Source: Marinobacter shengliensis (GTDB lineage: Bacteria; Pseudomonadota; Gammaproteobacteria; Pseudomonadales; Oleiphilaceae). Taken from it: a stretch of DNA of 64,000 nucleotides. The position numbers and the translations under genes are program-made. The stretch covers positions 496,001 through 560,000 of the forward strand of contig NZ_PXNO01000027.1 of NCBI RefSeq assembly GCF_003007715.1. The letters are read 5' to 3'. Every line of letters begins with the position of its first letter. Position 1 is the stretch's first letter. The notes under the pieces were generated by a model, which made no database searches, was not told where the DNA came from, and worked only from the letters and a program-made list of their open reading frames with translations. Positions 36,723 to 47,216 of the stretch are shown piece by piece.

Positions 36723-38491
36723 TCGATGCAAGGCCGGAACCGCTGAAGGTACCGCCAACCGGAAGCTGGGCAACCTACAAACGATTGCTCGCCTATGTCA
36801 AACCCTTCTGGTTCGCGTTCTCCCTGGCGGTGCTGGGGAACATTATCTATGCTGCGGCCTCCACAGGCATGGCAGCTGCCATGGAGTATGTGATTACCGC
36901 CATTGAGAATCCGACGGATCAGAACCGGTTGTTCTTGACGGGCCTGATTGTCGGCATTTTCGCCTTGCGGGGGGTGGGCACCTTTTTCAGTCAATACTTC
37001 ATCAGTTACGTCGGGCGGCAGGTAATCAATGCCCTCCGTAATGATGTGTTCGATCGCCTGATGACACTGCCGTCGCGGTATTATGATGACAATGCTTCTG
37101 GCAGGTTGGTGTCCAAGCTTACCTTCAATGTGGAGCAGGTGGCCGAGGCCTCAACCAACGCCATCACCATCACCCTCCGCGAAGGCCTGACCATCGTCGG
37201 CTTGCTTGGCTTTATGCTGTATACCAACTGGAAGCTGACCCTGGTGTTCCTGACCGTGGGGCCGGTGATCGGGTTGGTGGTGAATTACGCCAGCAAGCGC
37301 TTTCGCCGAATCAGTAAGCGTATTCAGGGGTCGATGGGTGATATCACCCACGTGGCTTCAGAATCCATATCCGGTTACAGGGTGGTGCGAACCTTTGGGG
37401 GGGAAGACTACGAACGTGAACGCTTCCGGGAAGTCAGCGACCAGAACCTCAAACAAAGCCTGAAAATGGCCTCTACTCAGGCCATCAGCGTGCCGGTCAT
37501 CCAGGTGTTGGTAGCTATCGCCATTGCCGCGCTGGTCTGGACCATGTTGTCTCCGGAAATCCGTGGTGAGATGAGTACCGGCCAGTTAATCGCCTTCATT
37601 ACCGCGGCGACGACCATGGCCAAGCCCATTCGCCAGGTAACCTCGGTGCACGCCAAGATTCAGAAGGGCGTGGCTGCGGCCTATGACGTGTTTGAAACCA
37701 TGGACGAGCAGCCAGAGGAAGATCGCGGCGAATACACCCCAGAGCGTGTGGAAGGCCATATTGAGTTCGATAAGGTGTGCTTCCGCTATCGTGATCAACT
37801 GGATAATGTCCTGGACGGCATTTCAGTGAGCGTGCCGGCCGGGCAGAGTGTGGCACTGGTCGGCCGTTCGGGCAGTGGTAAATCGTCTATGGTCAGCCTG
37901 CTACCCCGATTCTATGAGTACACCGAGGGTGACATCCGAATCGATGGCAGGTCTCTCAAGGAGTTCTCGCTCAAGGGTTTGCGTTCCCAGATTGCTCTGG
38001 TGAACCAGAACGTGGTGCTGTTCAACGACACCATTGCCGCCAACATCGCCTACGGTGCCTTGCGCAACTGCAGTCGTGAAGAAATCCGGGAAGCCGCCGC
38101 CAAGGCTCATGCCCTGGAGTTTATCGACCGGATGCCGGAAGGCCTGGATACCATGATTGGGGATAACGGTGTGATGTTGTCTGGCGGCCAGCGCCAGCGC
38201 CTGGCTATTGCCCGGGCACTGCTGAAGAACGCCCCGATCCTGATCCTTGATGAGGCCACCTCGGCACTGGATACAGAGTCGGAGCGGCATATTCAGGAAG
38301 CCCTTGAGACGGTGATGCAAGGCCGGACGACGCTGGTCATTGCCCACCGCCTGTCCACCATCGAAAAGGCGGACCGGATACTGGTGATGGACAAAGGCCA
38401 TATTGTCGAATCCGGCACGCATGAGGAATTGCTGGCGGCAGATGGCGCCTATGCCCAGTTGCATCAGATCCAGTTCAGCGAGCATGCATGA
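36719..38491 (+). CDS. msbA: Lipid A export ATP-binding/permease MsbA
   Basis: Flips lipid A-core across the inner membrane. The 590-residue half-transporter has six TMs in residues 20-320 and a nucleotide-binding domain with Walker A GRSGSGKSS (about 382-390), signature LSGGQRQRLAIARALL, Walker B ILILDEATSALD and H-loop IAHRLST. It starts with GTG overlapping the exbD stop, and its stop overlaps the lpxK start (ATGA). The msbA-lpxK pair is typical for lipid A biogenesis. Confidence 0.95.
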   Translation: MIDARPEPLKVPPTGSWATYKRLLAYVKPFWFAFSLAVLGNIIYAAASTGMAAAMEYVITAIENPTDQNRLFLTGLIVGIFALRGVGTFFSQYFISYVGRQVINALRNDVFDRLMTLPSRYYDDNASGRLVSKLTFNVEQVAEASTNAITITLREGLTIVGLLGFMLYTNWKLTLVFLTVGPVIGLVVNYASKRFRRISKRIQGSMGDITHVASESISGYRVVRTFGGEDYERERFREVSDQNLKQSLKMASTQAISVPVIQVLVAIAIAALVWTMLSPEIRGEMSTGQLIAFITAATTMAKPIRQVTSVHAKIQKGVAAAYDVFETMDEQPEEDRGEYTPERVEGHIEFDKVCFRYRDQLDNVLDGISVSVPAGQSVALVGRSGSGKSSMVSLLPRFYEYTEGDIRIDGRSLKEFSLKGLRSQIALVNQNVVLFNDTIAANIAYGALRNCSREEIREAAAKAHALEFIDRMPEGLDTMIGDNGVMLSGGQRQRLAIARALLKNAPILILDEATSALDTESERHIQEALETVMQGRTTLVIAHRLSTIEKADRILVMDKGHIVESGTHEELLAADGAYAQLHQIQFSEHA

Positions 38492-39549
38492 GCAGCAGCC
38501 GCATTGACCGCTTATGGTATGGCCAGGGCAAGCCCCTGGCCATCCTCGGCCCACTGGCCTGGCTGTACCGTGTGGTGTCTGAATCGAAACGCCGGAAAGC
38601 CTGGCAGGCCCGCAATGAAAGCTTACCCGTGCCGGTCGTAGTGGTTGGCAATATCACCGCAGGTGGTACCGGCAAATCCCCCCTTACCGCCCGGCTGGTG
38701 CAACGCATGAAGCAGGACGGCTGGCATCCGGTTATCCTGAGCCGGGGCTACGGCGGCAAAAGCGATCATTATCCTCTGTTGGTAAAAGACACCACGCCGG
38801 CATCGGTCTGCGGTGATGAGCCGCTGATGCTGGCGCTGGCCACGGGGTGCCCGGTGGTGGTCGATCCCGACCGTTGTCGCGGTGGGCACTGGGCCCTGGA
38901 GCAGGAACTCGGCGATGTCCTGATCTGTGATGATGGCTTGCAGCATTACCGCTTGCCCAGGGATATTGAACTGGCGGTTTTCGATGCCGGCCGGGGCATT
39001 GGTAACGGTGCCCTGATTCCGGTGGGCCCCCTGCGCGAACCGGTAACACGGCTCTCGAGTGTGGATTTTGTGATTCTCAATGGTGAAGAGTGCCCGCCGT
39101 CGGGTCAGCAGATCGACGAGTTTGCCGGCGTTGCGCATCCAGAGATCCATGCCATGTCACTGCAGCCGGCGTCGCTGGTGAACCTGAACTCCGGGCAGAC
39201 TCTGGCGCCCTCAGAGCTCAGGGGCCGGTCAGTGCGTGCGGTTGCCGGAATAGGCAACCCGGGACGTTTCTTTGACACACTGAGGAACCTGGGAGCACAG
39301 GTCACCGAAGCGGCTTTTCCCGATCATCACCGCTTCCGCCCGGAAGACCTTGGTTCCAGCGCTGGCGAGTGGCTGGTCATGACCGCGAAGGATTCGGTCA
39401 AATGCCGGGGCTTTGCCCCCGATAACGCCTGGGTATTGACGGTGGATGCCTGTCTGTCGGAACCTTTTGAACATCGCTTTCTGGAACGGCTCAGAGCCTG
39501 CTCTGGGCAGTTGCATCAACAAAATACTGAGAGAACCAACCATGGATAA
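38488..39549 (+). CDS. lpxK: Tetraacyldisaccharide 4'-kinase LpxK
   Basis: Phosphorylates the 4'-position of the lipid A disaccharide, producing lipid IVA. The 353-residue protein has an N-terminal membrane-association segment ([20 protein letters not shown]), the P-loop [12 protein letters not shown] (54-65), a GYGGK motif and [11 protein letters not shown]. The start overlaps msbA and the end overlaps the trm112 start by 8 nt, so four genes in a row are translationally coupled. Confidence 0.96.
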
Positions 39550-39730
39550 GAAACTGTTGGCCATGCTGGCCTGCCCGGTGTGCAAGGGTGAACTCAAGCT
39601 CAACGATGCCCGTACCGAGCTGATCTGTTACCAGGACGCCATGGCGTTTCCGATTCGTGAGGGAATTCCTGTCATGCTGGCCGTAGAGGCCCGTACCCTG
39701 AGTACTGACGAACGGCTTGATAAGCACTGA
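39542..39730 (+). CDS. Trm112-family protein (YcaR-like)
   Basis: A 62-residue protein with the Trm112/YcaR fold: [15 protein letters not shown], with two cysteines C11 and C14, and [11 protein letters not shown]. In bacteria it is found between lpxK and kdsB, and its role is not well defined; the eukaryotic relative activates methyltransferases. The ATG at 39542 overlaps the lpxK end. Confidence 0.93.
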
Positions 39731-39756
39731 CACACCCGCCAGCAGGACGCATCCGC

Positions 39757-40542
39757 ATGTCATTTACCGTTGTCATCCCCGCCCGCTACGCATCCAGCCG
39801 GTTACCCGGTAAACCTCTGGCCATGATTGCCGGCAAACCGATGATCCAGCACGTATGTGAACGCGCCCAGGAAAGTCGGGCGAGCAGGGTCGTGGTTGCC
39901 ACCGACGACCAGCGTATTGAGGCAGCGTGCCAGGCATTCGGTGCCGAGGTAGTCATGACGTCACCACACCACGCCAGTGGAACGGATCGGCTTGAGGAGG
40001 TTGCCCGAAAACTGGGGCTGGACCCGGACCACCGGGTGGTTAACGTCCAGGGTGACGAGCCGCTGATACCGCCGGCGCTGATCAACCAGGTGGCCGATAA
40101 TCTCGACTACTACCCTGAAGCCAGCATTGCCACCCTGTGCGAGCGTATCCACGACGCCCGGCAGGTATTCAACCCGAATGTGGTGAAGGTGGTGTTCGAT
40201 AGCCGGGGCATGGCGCACTACTTCAGTCGAGCACCCATCCCCTGGGCGCGGGACTTCTGGCCCGCCAACGCGTCGGTGGCGGACGTAGACTTACCCGAAG
40301 GCATTGGTTACTTCCGGCACATTGGCATTTATGGCTACCGTGCCAGTGTGCTCAGCCAGTTTGTCAGCTGGCCGCCGGCACCGACAGAACAGGTGGAAGC
40401 GCTGGAACAGCTCCGGGCCTTGTATAACGGTGCTCACATCCACGTGGATATTGCTGATCGACCGCCCGCACCGGGCGTCGATACCGAAGAGGATCTGGCC
40501 CGGGTGCGGGCTTTGATAGAAGCAGGAGGAGGTTATGCCTGA
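39757..40542 (+). CDS. kdsB: 3-deoxy-manno-octulosonate cytidylyltransferase KdsB
   Basis: Activates Kdo as CMP-Kdo for lipopolysaccharide synthesis. The 261-residue protein has the nucleotide-binding start [17 protein letters not shown] (residues 4-20), [24 protein letters not shown] and [13 protein letters not shown]. It is 26 nt after trm112 and overlaps the phosphatase gene by 8 nt. Confidence 0.96.
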   Translation: MSFTVVIPARYASSRLPGKPLAMIAGKPMIQHVCERAQESRASRVVVATDDQRIEAACQAFGAEVVMTSPHHASGTDRLEEVARKLGLDPDHRVVNVQGDEPLIPPALINQVADNLDYYPEASIATLCERIHDARQVFNPNVVKVVFDSRGMAHYFSRAPIPWARDFWPANASVADVDLPEGIGYFRHIGIYGYRASVLSQFVSWPPAPTEQVEALEQLRALYNGAHIHVDIADRPPAPGVDTEEDLARVRALIEAGGGYA

Positions 40543-41014
40543 CCAGGTCAGTGTGTTGTTTGTTTGTCTGGGTAACATCTGTCGTTCGCCAACGGCGGAA
40601 GGGGTGTTCCGGCAACTGGTCACTGAGCAGGGAATGACAGAACACCTGCACATTGACTCCTGTGGCACCGGTAACTGGCATATTGGTAAATCACCGGATG
40701 CCCGGGCCATGGCGGCGGCAGACCGTCGCGGTGTTGATATCAGTGACTTGCGGGCCCGGCAGATTGTGGCTGAAGACCTGGACCGGTTTGATTACGTGTT
40801 GGTTATGGATAGGCAGAACCTGGCCGATGTCAGGGATATCTGGCACCAGAATGGCGGCACCGAACCTCGCCTTTTTCTTGAGTTTGGTGAGTCCGGCCAG
40901 GCCGAGGTGCCGGATCCATACTACGGCGGTGAGGACGGTTTTGAGCGAGTGCTTGACCTGATTCACGAAGCCAGTCAAGGCTTACTGGAGGATATCCGGG
41001 GGCGATTGGCTTGA
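40535..41014 (+). CDS. Low-molecular-weight protein tyrosine phosphatase
   Basis: A 159-residue phosphatase with the P-loop [15 protein letters not shown] (nucleophile C11, R17) and the general-acid loop VPDPYYGG (D127). Similar enzymes (Wzb, PtpA) control exopolysaccharide tyrosine kinases, but no kinase gene is adjacent; the position between kdsB and murB is conserved in Pseudomonas. The stop overlaps the murB TTG start. Confidence 0.92.
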   Translation: MPDQVSVLFVCLGNICRSPTAEGVFRQLVTEQGMTEHLHIDSCGTGNWHIGKSPDARAMAAADRRGVDISDLRARQIVAEDLDRFDYVLVMDRQNLADVRDIWHQNGGTEPRLFLEFGESGQAEVPDPYYGGEDGFERVLDLIHEASQGLLEDIRGRLA

Positions 41015-42042
41015 ATGGCGCGCTGAGGGTCACCGAGCATGCTGATCTGCGTGAGCTGAATACACTCGCGATTGCGGCACGGGCTCGTTATTTGATCCGG
41101 ATTGCCGGCGTGGATGACCTGACCGCGGCACTGGCCTGGGCTGAGGCCCGCGAACTGGACACCCTTATTCTCGGTGGTGGCAGTAACCTTGTGTTCGCCG
41201 GCGATTTTGACGGTGCCGTCCTGCACATACAGATTCGGGGCCGGCATTGGGAAAAAGTAAACGGCGACGAAGCCGTACTGGTTCTGGGGGCTGGTGAGAA
41301 CTGGCATGAGGCGGTTTTATACGCTGCCCGATCGGGTTACCGCGGCATAGAAAACCTGGCTCTGATTCCGGGCACCGCCGGCGCTGCGCCGGTGCAGAAC
41401 ATTGGTGCCTACGGTGTTGAACTTGGCGATACCCTGGTAAGTGTGACAGCTTTGGATCGTGTTACCCGGGGTGTGGTTACCCTGGCCGCCGGCGATTGCC
41501 AGTTTGGATACCGTGACAGCCTGTTCAAACGGCAGCCTGGCCGCTACATCATCCTTGAACTCAGGTTAAAACTTTCCCGATCCTTGCCATTAAAGCTGGA
41601 TTACCGGGATCTTCAGGATTATCTGGGGGATACCGATGTTAACGCCCTTACGCCTCTGGAGGTTGCTGAAGCGGTGATGGCGGTGCGGCACCGCAAGCTG
41701 CCGGATCCCGCCGTCTTGCCTAACGCCGGCAGCTTCTTCAAGAATCCGGTGATCACTCAGGCGGCGTATGAAAGGTTACGGGAGCGCTTTCCTGACGTGG
41801 TGTTCTATCCGGTAGAGCAGGGTGTCAAACTGGCTGCGGCCTGGTTGATTGACCAGGCTGGCTGGAAAGGCTTTCGCAATACCCGGGTGGGTGTTCATAA
41901 CCGACAGGCTCTGGTGCTGATCAACCACTCGGGGGGCTCTGGTGCCGAGGTGCTGGCGCTGGCGGACGAGGTGCGCCGGTCTGTGCAGGAAACCTTCGGG
42001 GTTGAGCTTGAAATGGAACCGGGGGTCGTTGGCGCCCGTTAG
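41011..42042 (+). CDS. murB: UDP-N-acetylenolpyruvoylglucosamine reductase MurB
   Basis: FAD- and NADPH-dependent reductase that makes UDP-MurNAc for peptidoglycan. The 343-residue protein is of the E. coli (type I) length, with the FAD-binding block LILGGGSNLVF, ENLALIPGTAGAAPVQNIGA, the catalytic serine loop LPNAGSFFKNPV and a C-terminal Glu (FGVELEMEPGVVG). The start appears to be TTG at 41011, overlapping the phosphatase stop; no nearby ATG fits better. Confidence 0.95.
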   Translation: MNGALRVTEHADLRELNTLAIAARARYLIRIAGVDDLTAALAWAEARELDTLILGGGSNLVFAGDFDGAVLHIQIRGRHWEKVNGDEAVLVLGAGENWHEAVLYAARSGYRGIENLALIPGTAGAAPVQNIGAYGVELGDTLVSVTALDRVTRGVVTLAAGDCQFGYRDSLFKRQPGRYIILELRLKLSRSLPLKLDYRDLQDYLGDTDVNALTPLEVAEAVMAVRHRKLPDPAVLPNAGSFFKNPVITQAAYERLRERFPDVVFYPVEQGVKLAAAWLIDQAGWKGFRNTRVGVHNRQALVLINHSGGSGAEVLALADEVRRSVQETFGVELEMEPGVVGAR

Positions 42043-42096
42043 CGTGGCTGATCAGAAACCGCCGGGCTACCCTTTCAGGCAGCCCAGGGGATGATC

Positions 42097-42117
42097 GGGC
42101 GGCCTTAGAGGCCGCCC
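42097..42117. repeat. Hairpin containing the proS stop codon in its loop
   Basis: GGGCGGCC-TTAGA-GGCCGCCC. The proS stop codon (42105-42107) is in the loop. There is no T-run after it on the minus strand, so it is not a standard intrinsic terminator; it may protect the proS mRNA 3' end or stop murB transcripts weakly. Confidence 0.4.
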
Positions 42118-43838
42118 TTCGGGGAGGCTTTCACCAGGAACGCCAGCGCTTCTTCCACCGGGATGTCCTGTTTTTCTTCATCACGGCGGCCCTTGTATTC
42201 CAGGGTGCCGGCGGTCAGCCCGCGCTCTGAAATCACGAACCGGTGCGGAATGCCCATCAATTCCATATCGGCGAACTTGACGCCCGGGCGTTCGTTACGG
42301 TCGTCCAGCAGTACGTCGTAACCCGCCTGGCGCAACTGGCTGTAGAGTTTCTCGCCGGCTTCGGCCACTACCGCATTCTTGTGGGCATTGAGAGTTACAA
42401 TGGCCACCTGGAACGGAGCGATGGCGTCTGGCCAGATGATGCCCTTGTCGTCATGGTTCTGTTCGATAGACGCGGCCACAATACGGGAAACGCCAATGCC
42501 GTAGCAGCCCATTTCCATGATCACCGTCTTGCCGTTTTCATCCAGAACGGTGGCGTTCATGGCGGAGCTGTACTTGTTACCCAGTTTGAAGATGTGGCCG
42601 ACCTCGATACCACGGCGGATCTCCAGGGTACCCTTGCCATCCGGGCTGGGATCACCTTCCTCCACGTTGCGCAGGTCTTCTACCCGGCCCAGGGGTACGT
42701 CGCGTTCCCAGTTAACACCGGTCAGGTGGTAATCGTCCTTGTTGGCACCACACACGAAGTCTGCCAGGTGGGCAGCGCTGCGGTCGACGATCACAGGCAC
42801 AGCCAGGTTGACCGGGCCGATAGAGCCGGGTTTGCAGCCAATGGCCTTTTCGATTTCTTCATCGGTGGCCATGGTCAGCGGCTCGGCAACGCCGTCCAGG
42901 TTTTCTGCCTTGATGTCATTCAGGGTGTGATCGCCCCGGAGGATCAGTGCAACCAGGCCGGACTCGCCGTTCTCGTCGGCTTCACCTTTGACCAGCAGGG
43001 TCTTCACGCTGCGCTCTGCCGGCAGGCCGAGGAACTGGGAAACGGCTTCGATGGTTTTCTGGCCTGGCGTGTGCACTTCGGTCATGGCCTCGCCAGGAGC
43101 CGGGCGATCACCCGCAGGGGCGATGGCTTCGGCTTTTTCGATGTTGGCGGCGTAATCGCTTTCAGTACTGAATACGATGGCGTCTTCGCCGGAGGATGCC
43201 AGCACATGGAACTCGTGGGAGGCACTGCCACCAATGGCACCGGAATCCGCCTGCACCGGCCGGTAATCCAGCCCGAGGCGATCGAAGATGTTGCAGTAGG
43301 TCTGGTGCATGACCTGATAGGTCTCATCCAGCGAAGCGGCGTTCAGGTGGAAGGAATAGGCGTCCTTCATGATGAACTCGCGGGCCCGCATAACCCCAAA
43401 GCGGGGGCGGCGCTCATCACGGAATTTGGTCTGGATCTGATAAAAGTTAGCCGGCAGTTCTTTGTAACTTTTCAGCTCGTTGCGGATCAGGTCGGTGATG
43501 ACCTCTTCGTGGGTCGGGCCAAAGCAGAAGTCCCGGCCGTGGCGGTCATTCATGCGCAGCAGTTCTCCACCATACTGCTCCCAGCGACCAGATTCCTGCC
43601 AGAGTTCGGCAGGCTGTACCGCTGGCATCAGAACTTCCTGGGCACCACTTTTGTCCATCTCTTCGCGAACAATTCGTTCCACCTTGCGCAGGGTGCGCAG
43701 GCCCATGGGCAACCAGGTGTAGAGGCCGGCGGCCAGCTTCCGGATCATTCCGGCGCGCAGCATCAGCTGATGGCTGATAATCTCTGCATCTGAAGGTGTC
43801 TCTTTCTGGGTGGCAATCAGGTAACGGCTTGCTCGCAT
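42105..43838 (-). CDS. proS: Prolyl-tRNA synthetase
   Basis: Class II synthetase charging tRNA-Pro. The 577-residue protein is of the bacterial type, with motif 1 to 3 regions ([40 protein letters not shown]), an editing (INS) domain in about 225-400 that removes misacylated alanine, and a C-terminal anticodon-binding domain. It is a single-gene unit, divergent from a TetR-type regulator gene. Confidence 0.97.
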   Translation of the reverse strand: MRASRYLIATQKETPSDAEIISHQLMLRAGMIRKLAAGLYTWLPMGLRTLRKVERIVREEMDKSGAQEVLMPAVQPAELWQESGRWEQYGGELLRMNDRHGRDFCFGPTHEEVITDLIRNELKSYKELPANFYQIQTKFRDERRPRFGVMRAREFIMKDAYSFHLNAASLDETYQVMHQTYCNIFDRLGLDYRPVQADSGAIGGSASHEFHVLASSGEDAIVFSTESDYAANIEKAEAIAPAGDRPAPGEAMTEVHTPGQKTIEAVSQFLGLPAERSVKTLLVKGEADENGESGLVALILRGDHTLNDIKAENLDGVAEPLTMATDEEIEKAIGCKPGSIGPVNLAVPVIVDRSAAHLADFVCGANKDDYHLTGVNWERDVPLGRVEDLRNVEEGDPSPDGKGTLEIRRGIEVGHIFKLGNKYSSAMNATVLDENGKTVIMEMGCYGIGVSRIVAASIEQNHDDKGIIWPDAIAPFQVAIVTLNAHKNAVVAEAGEKLYSQLRQAGYDVLLDDRNERPGVKFADMELMGIPHRFVISERGLTAGTLEYKGRRDEEKQDIPVEEALAFLVKASPKGGL

Positions 43839-43960
43839 CGTGTCTTCCGCTTTATTGAAAAGTGGGGGTTAAGACTAATTGGCAGGGCATCTGGCCTGCT
43901 TCTGCCTTTCTTTGTCGTAAAGTGGACGTTATTGTACGGAGCCTGCTTCACAAGGTACAG

Positions 43961-44587
43961 ATGATGACTGACGAATCTATCGACGTAACACCTCGCCGGC
44001 GACCGGTTCAGGCGCGCAGTCGGGAGCGGGTGAGCAATATCCTCAGCCATGCCGCGGCCATTTTTCATGAGAATGGTGTGGATGGCACCAGTATGTCTGC
44101 CATTGCCCGGCAGTCTGGCATGTCGTTAGCCTCCCTATACCGATATTTTCCGAACAAGGCGGCCATCGTTCATGCCATTGCTGAGGGGCATGTCGAGAAA
44201 ATGGAAACCGCGATGCGGGAAAAGCTGCCAGAGCTGAGCCTGCATGACGCCGTGGACGTGCTGATTGATCAGTTCTACGACTTCTACCGCACCGAACCTG
44301 CGTACTCGGCAATCTGGAGCGGCGTTGAGTCCATGCCCGAGCTGCGGGAACTGGATCTGCGGGAACTCTACAGCAACGCCCGTGACCTGGATGCCCGGCT
44401 CCAGCAGGAGTATCCGGCGTTGCCGAAGGAACGCAGCTGGACCGCCAGCCTGTTGTTGCCCCGATCTGCCGGAACCATCCTCAGGCTCGCAGCCACCCTG
44501 CCGGACGACCAGGGGCAGCAGTTAGTGGTGGAATTGAAGTGTATGGCCAGGGCTTACCTGGCAGAGCTGGCCCGTCAGGAAAGATAG
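43961..44587 (+). CDS. TetR-family transcriptional regulator
   Basis: A 208-residue regulator with an N-terminal helix-turn-helix (ILSHAAAIFHENGVDGTSMS, then AIARQSGMSLASLYRYFPNK) and a ligand-binding domain ending in RAYLAELARQER. The ATG at 43961 with AAGGTA upstream gives the standard start; the longer reading to 43862 is unlikely. No obvious target gene is nearby: proS is divergent and an AsnC-type gene is convergent, with a 13-bp 3' overlap. Confidence 0.87.
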   Translation: MMTDESIDVTPRRRPVQARSRERVSNILSHAAAIFHENGVDGTSMSAIARQSGMSLASLYRYFPNKAAIVHAIAEGHVEKMETAMREKLPELSLHDAVDVLIDQFYDFYRTEPAYSAIWSGVESMPELRELDLRELYSNARDLDARLQQEYPALPKERSWTASLLLPRSAGTILRLAATLPDDQGQQLVVELKCMARAYLAELARQER

Positions 44588-45075
44588 CCCAGGGGCAGGG
44601 CGGTACTGTCGATTACCCTCCGCAGTACAAAGCTGGAGTGCACCCCACTGACACCCTGAATCCGGGTAATGCGATTAAGCAGAAACTGGTGATAGTGGTC
44701 CATGTCTGGCACCACCACTTTCAGCATGTAGTCGGCACTCTGGCCGGTGATCAGGTAGCACTCCTGAACCTCGGGAAAGACCGCCACCTGTTCCTCGAAA
44801 GCGGCAAAGCGTTCCGGTGTATGTCGGTCCATGCCAATCAGGATGATGGCGGTCAGCGACAACCCCAGTTTTTTGTGGTCCAGAATCGTCACCGTGCGCA
44901 CTATGATGCCCGCGTCTTCAAGCGCCCGCACCCGGCGCAGACAGGGGGAGGGTGAAAGCCCGACTTTCTCCGCCAGTTGCTGGTTGGTCAGTGAGCCGTC
45001 CTTCTGCAATTGTTCCAGGATTTTCCGGTCAGTTTTGTCAATTCTGACCAGCGCCTTGTCATTGCTCGCAATCAT
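44575..45075 (-). CDS. Lrp/AsnC-family transcriptional regulator
   Basis: A 166-residue regulator with the AsnC-type helix-turn-helix (DKTDRKILEQLQKDGSLTNQ, QLAEKVGLSPSPCLRRVRAL) and the RAM ligand-binding domain (VQECYLITGQSADYMLKVVV). It is closest in style to the Lrp branch with the SPSPCLRRV recognition helix. The ATG at 45075 is preferred to a TTG at 45102. It is divergent from leuA, with 133 bp between the start codons, so leuA is a plausible target. Confidence 0.88.
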   Translation of the reverse strand: MIASNDKALVRIDKTDRKILEQLQKDGSLTNQQLAEKVGLSPSPCLRRVRALEDAGIIVRTVTILDHKKLGLSLTAIILIGMDRHTPERFAAFEEQVAVFPEVQECYLITGQSADYMLKVVVPDMDHYHQFLLNRITRIQGVSGVHSSFVLRRVIDSTALPLGYLS

Positions 45076-45208
45076 ATGCTGTAAATCCTGACTTGTTGGC
45101 AATATGTGGCTTATGAATAACGGTTTTGGGCTAAAATAGCAACCAAATAGCGCGGTTTGGGCGTTACACTCTCTCCATTGATACGAACAGCGAAAGGAAT
45201 GTTCCCTT

Positions 45209-46903
45209 ATGGCCTTTGATCATCGTAAATACGTCGCCTTCAAACCGGTTGCCAAGAAAGACCGCCGCTGGCCGGACCAGGTCATCGAGAAAGCACCCAC
45301 CTGGTGTGCTGTCGACCTGCGGGATGGCAACCAGTCGCTGATCAAGCCCATGTCCGTTGCCCAGAAACAGCGCCTGTTCGATTTGCTGGTCAAGCTTGGC
45401 TTCAAGGAAATCGAAATTGGTTTTCCGGCCGCCAGCCAGCCGGATTTTGATTTCTGCCGCAAGCTGATCGAAGAAAACCGGATTCCGGACGATGTGAAAA
45501 TCCAGGTGCTGACCCAGGCCCGCCCGGAACTGATTGAACGCACTTACGAGGCTTTGCAGGGCGCAAAACAGGCTATCGTGCACGTGTACAACTCCACGTC
45601 TACCGTGCAGCGGGAGCAGGTATTTGGTCTCGATCGAGCCGGCATCCGAGAGATTGCTGTCAACGGCGCCACCCTGGTGAAAGAGATCGCAGCCCGTTAC
45701 CCGGACACCGACTGGACTTTCCAGTATTCCCCGGAGAGCTTCACCGGCACCGAGCTGGACTTCGCTGCGGAAGTGATTGATGCGGTCACCGACGTGTGGC
45801 GTCCGGATCAGGGGCAGCCGGTGATTATCAATCTGCCGGCAACCGTAGAGATGTCGACCCCCAACGTGTTTGCGGACCAGGTGGAGTGGATTTGCGAGAA
45901 CATCCGCTACCGCGAGCACATCAGCATCAGCTTGCATACCCATAACGACCGGGGTTGTGCGGTGGCTGCGGCTGAGTTGGGCGTGATGGCTGGCGCTGAC
46001 CGAATTGAAGGGACCCTGATGGGTAACGGGGAGCGCACTGGCAACATGGATCTGGTAACCATGGCCATGAACCTGTATTCACAGGGCATTGATCCGACCC
46101 TGGACTTGTCCGGCATGGCGGAAATTACCGAGGTGGTGGAAGCCTGTACCGAGATTTCCACCCACCCGCGTCATCCGTATGCGGGCGAGCTGGTGTTCAC
46201 CGCCTTCTCTGGCAGCCACCAGGACGCCATCCGTAAGTGCCTGGCCCGCCGCAACGAGGGCGACGCCTGGAACGTGGCCTACCTGCCTATCGATCCGTTC
46301 GATGTGGGTCGTCGCTATGAGGAGGTGGTGCGCATCAATAGCCAGTCCGGCAAGGGTGGCGTTGCTTATGTACTGGAGCGGGACTACGACATTACCCTGC
46401 CGCGTTGGTTGCAGATCGAATTCAGTAAGGTGGTCCAGAAAGAAGCCGAGACCAACGGTGGCGAAATTGACTCCCACACCATCCACCGCCTGTTCGAAGA
46501 CCGCTACCTGAAGGTTCATGAAGACTGGTCACTGCGTTCCTACGATTTGCACCGGGACGAAGAGGGTGTTCGTGCAGAAGTGGTGGTCGGTAGCGACACT
46601 TCTCCCGTGACCTTTGAAGGCCGCGGCCTGGGTGCGGTTGAAGCGGTGTCTGACGGCCTGGCCAAGCGCTTTGGCGTCACGGTGGCGGTAGAGGCATACG
46701 ATGAGTTTGCCCTGGGCGAGGGCACCAACGCCAATGCCTTGGCCTGTATTCGCCTGACCGCCAATGGTCAGCATTGCAGCGCAGCGGCCCTGGCGGAAGA
46801 TACCACCTCGGCAACCCTGCAGGCGCTGTTTTCAGCAGTGGCTCAGGCGGTGGGTACGGATATGCCGGCAGCAAAGACGCCGGAAGCGGCGGAAGCGGTC
46901 TGA
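45209..46903 (+). CDS. leuA: 2-isopropylmalate synthase LeuA, long form
   Basis: First committed step of leucine synthesis: acetyl-CoA plus 2-oxoisovalerate. The 564-residue protein is of the long type seen in Pseudomonas and actinobacteria, longer than the 523-residue E. coli enzyme. It has the DRE-TIM block WCAVDLRDGNQSLIKPM (32-48), the metal-binding LHTHNDRGCAVAAAELG, and a C-terminal regulatory domain (about 440-550) expected to bind leucine. It stands alone, with an AsnC-family gene divergent upstream and a strong terminator after it. Confidence 0.96.
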   Translation: MAFDHRKYVAFKPVAKKDRRWPDQVIEKAPTWCAVDLRDGNQSLIKPMSVAQKQRLFDLLVKLGFKEIEIGFPAASQPDFDFCRKLIEENRIPDDVKIQVLTQARPELIERTYEALQGAKQAIVHVYNSTSTVQREQVFGLDRAGIREIAVNGATLVKEIAARYPDTDWTFQYSPESFTGTELDFAAEVIDAVTDVWRPDQGQPVIINLPATVEMSTPNVFADQVEWICENIRYREHISISLHTHNDRGCAVAAAELGVMAGADRIEGTLMGNGERTGNMDLVTMAMNLYSQGIDPTLDLSGMAEITEVVEACTEISTHPRHPYAGELVFTAFSGSHQDAIRKCLARRNEGDAWNVAYLPIDPFDVGRRYEEVVRINSQSGKGGVAYVLERDYDITLPRWLQIEFSKVVQKEAETNGGEIDSHTIHRLFEDRYLKVHEDWSLRSYDLHRDEEGVRAEVVVGSDTSPVTFEGRGLGAVEAVSDGLAKRFGVTVAVEAYDEFALGEGTNANALACIRLTANGQHCSAAALAEDTTSATLQALFSAVAQAVGTDMPAAKTPEAAEAV

Positions 46904-46930
46904 TAGCCGGTTCTGTCTACGCCAGAACGC

Positions 46931-46965
46931 AGAACGGCCGGCAAAGTTGCCGGCCGTTCTGTTTT
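46931..46965 (+). terminator. Intrinsic terminator after leuA
   Basis: A perfect 14-bp stem AGAACGGCCGGCAA/TTGCCGGCCGTTCT (46931-46944 and 46947-46960) with a 2-nt gap in the loop, then GTTTT. It lies 28 nt after the leuA stop. Confidence 0.88.
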
Positions 46966-47006
46966 CCGTCTGCCCGTGAGGGGCATCCGGCGGTAAACCT
47001 TTGCCC

Positions 47007-47216
47007 TTACAGAGGGGTTACGTTTTCCGCCTGGGGGCCTTTGGGTCCCTGAGTAACGGTAAACTGCACCTGCTGACCTTCTGTCAGGGTACGGAAACCG
47101 TTGGAGTTGATTGCACTGTAGTGAACGAAAACGTCACTGCCGCCTTCCTGGGCAATAAAGCCAAAGCCCTTGGATTCGTTGAACCACTTCACGTGGCCAG
47201 TTTTGGTATCGGACAT
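47007..47216 (-). CDS. Cold-shock protein, CspA family
   Basis: A 69-residue single cold-shock domain with RNA-binding motifs [15 protein letters not shown] and DVFVHYSAI, and the family ending [10 protein letters not shown]. The ATG at 47216 gives [13 protein letters not shown]; the upstream in-frame reading is a long untranslated leader (see 47426-47453). It may act as an RNA chaperone; whether it is cold-induced cannot be read from the protein. Confidence 0.95.
   Translation of the reverse strand: MSDTKTGHVKWFNESKGFGFIAQEGGSDVFVHYSAINSNGFRTLTEGQQVQFTVTQGPKGPQAENVTPL

Noticed and set aside
42243..43793. A 516-codon open frame on the plus strand
   Set aside because: Antisense shadow of proS.
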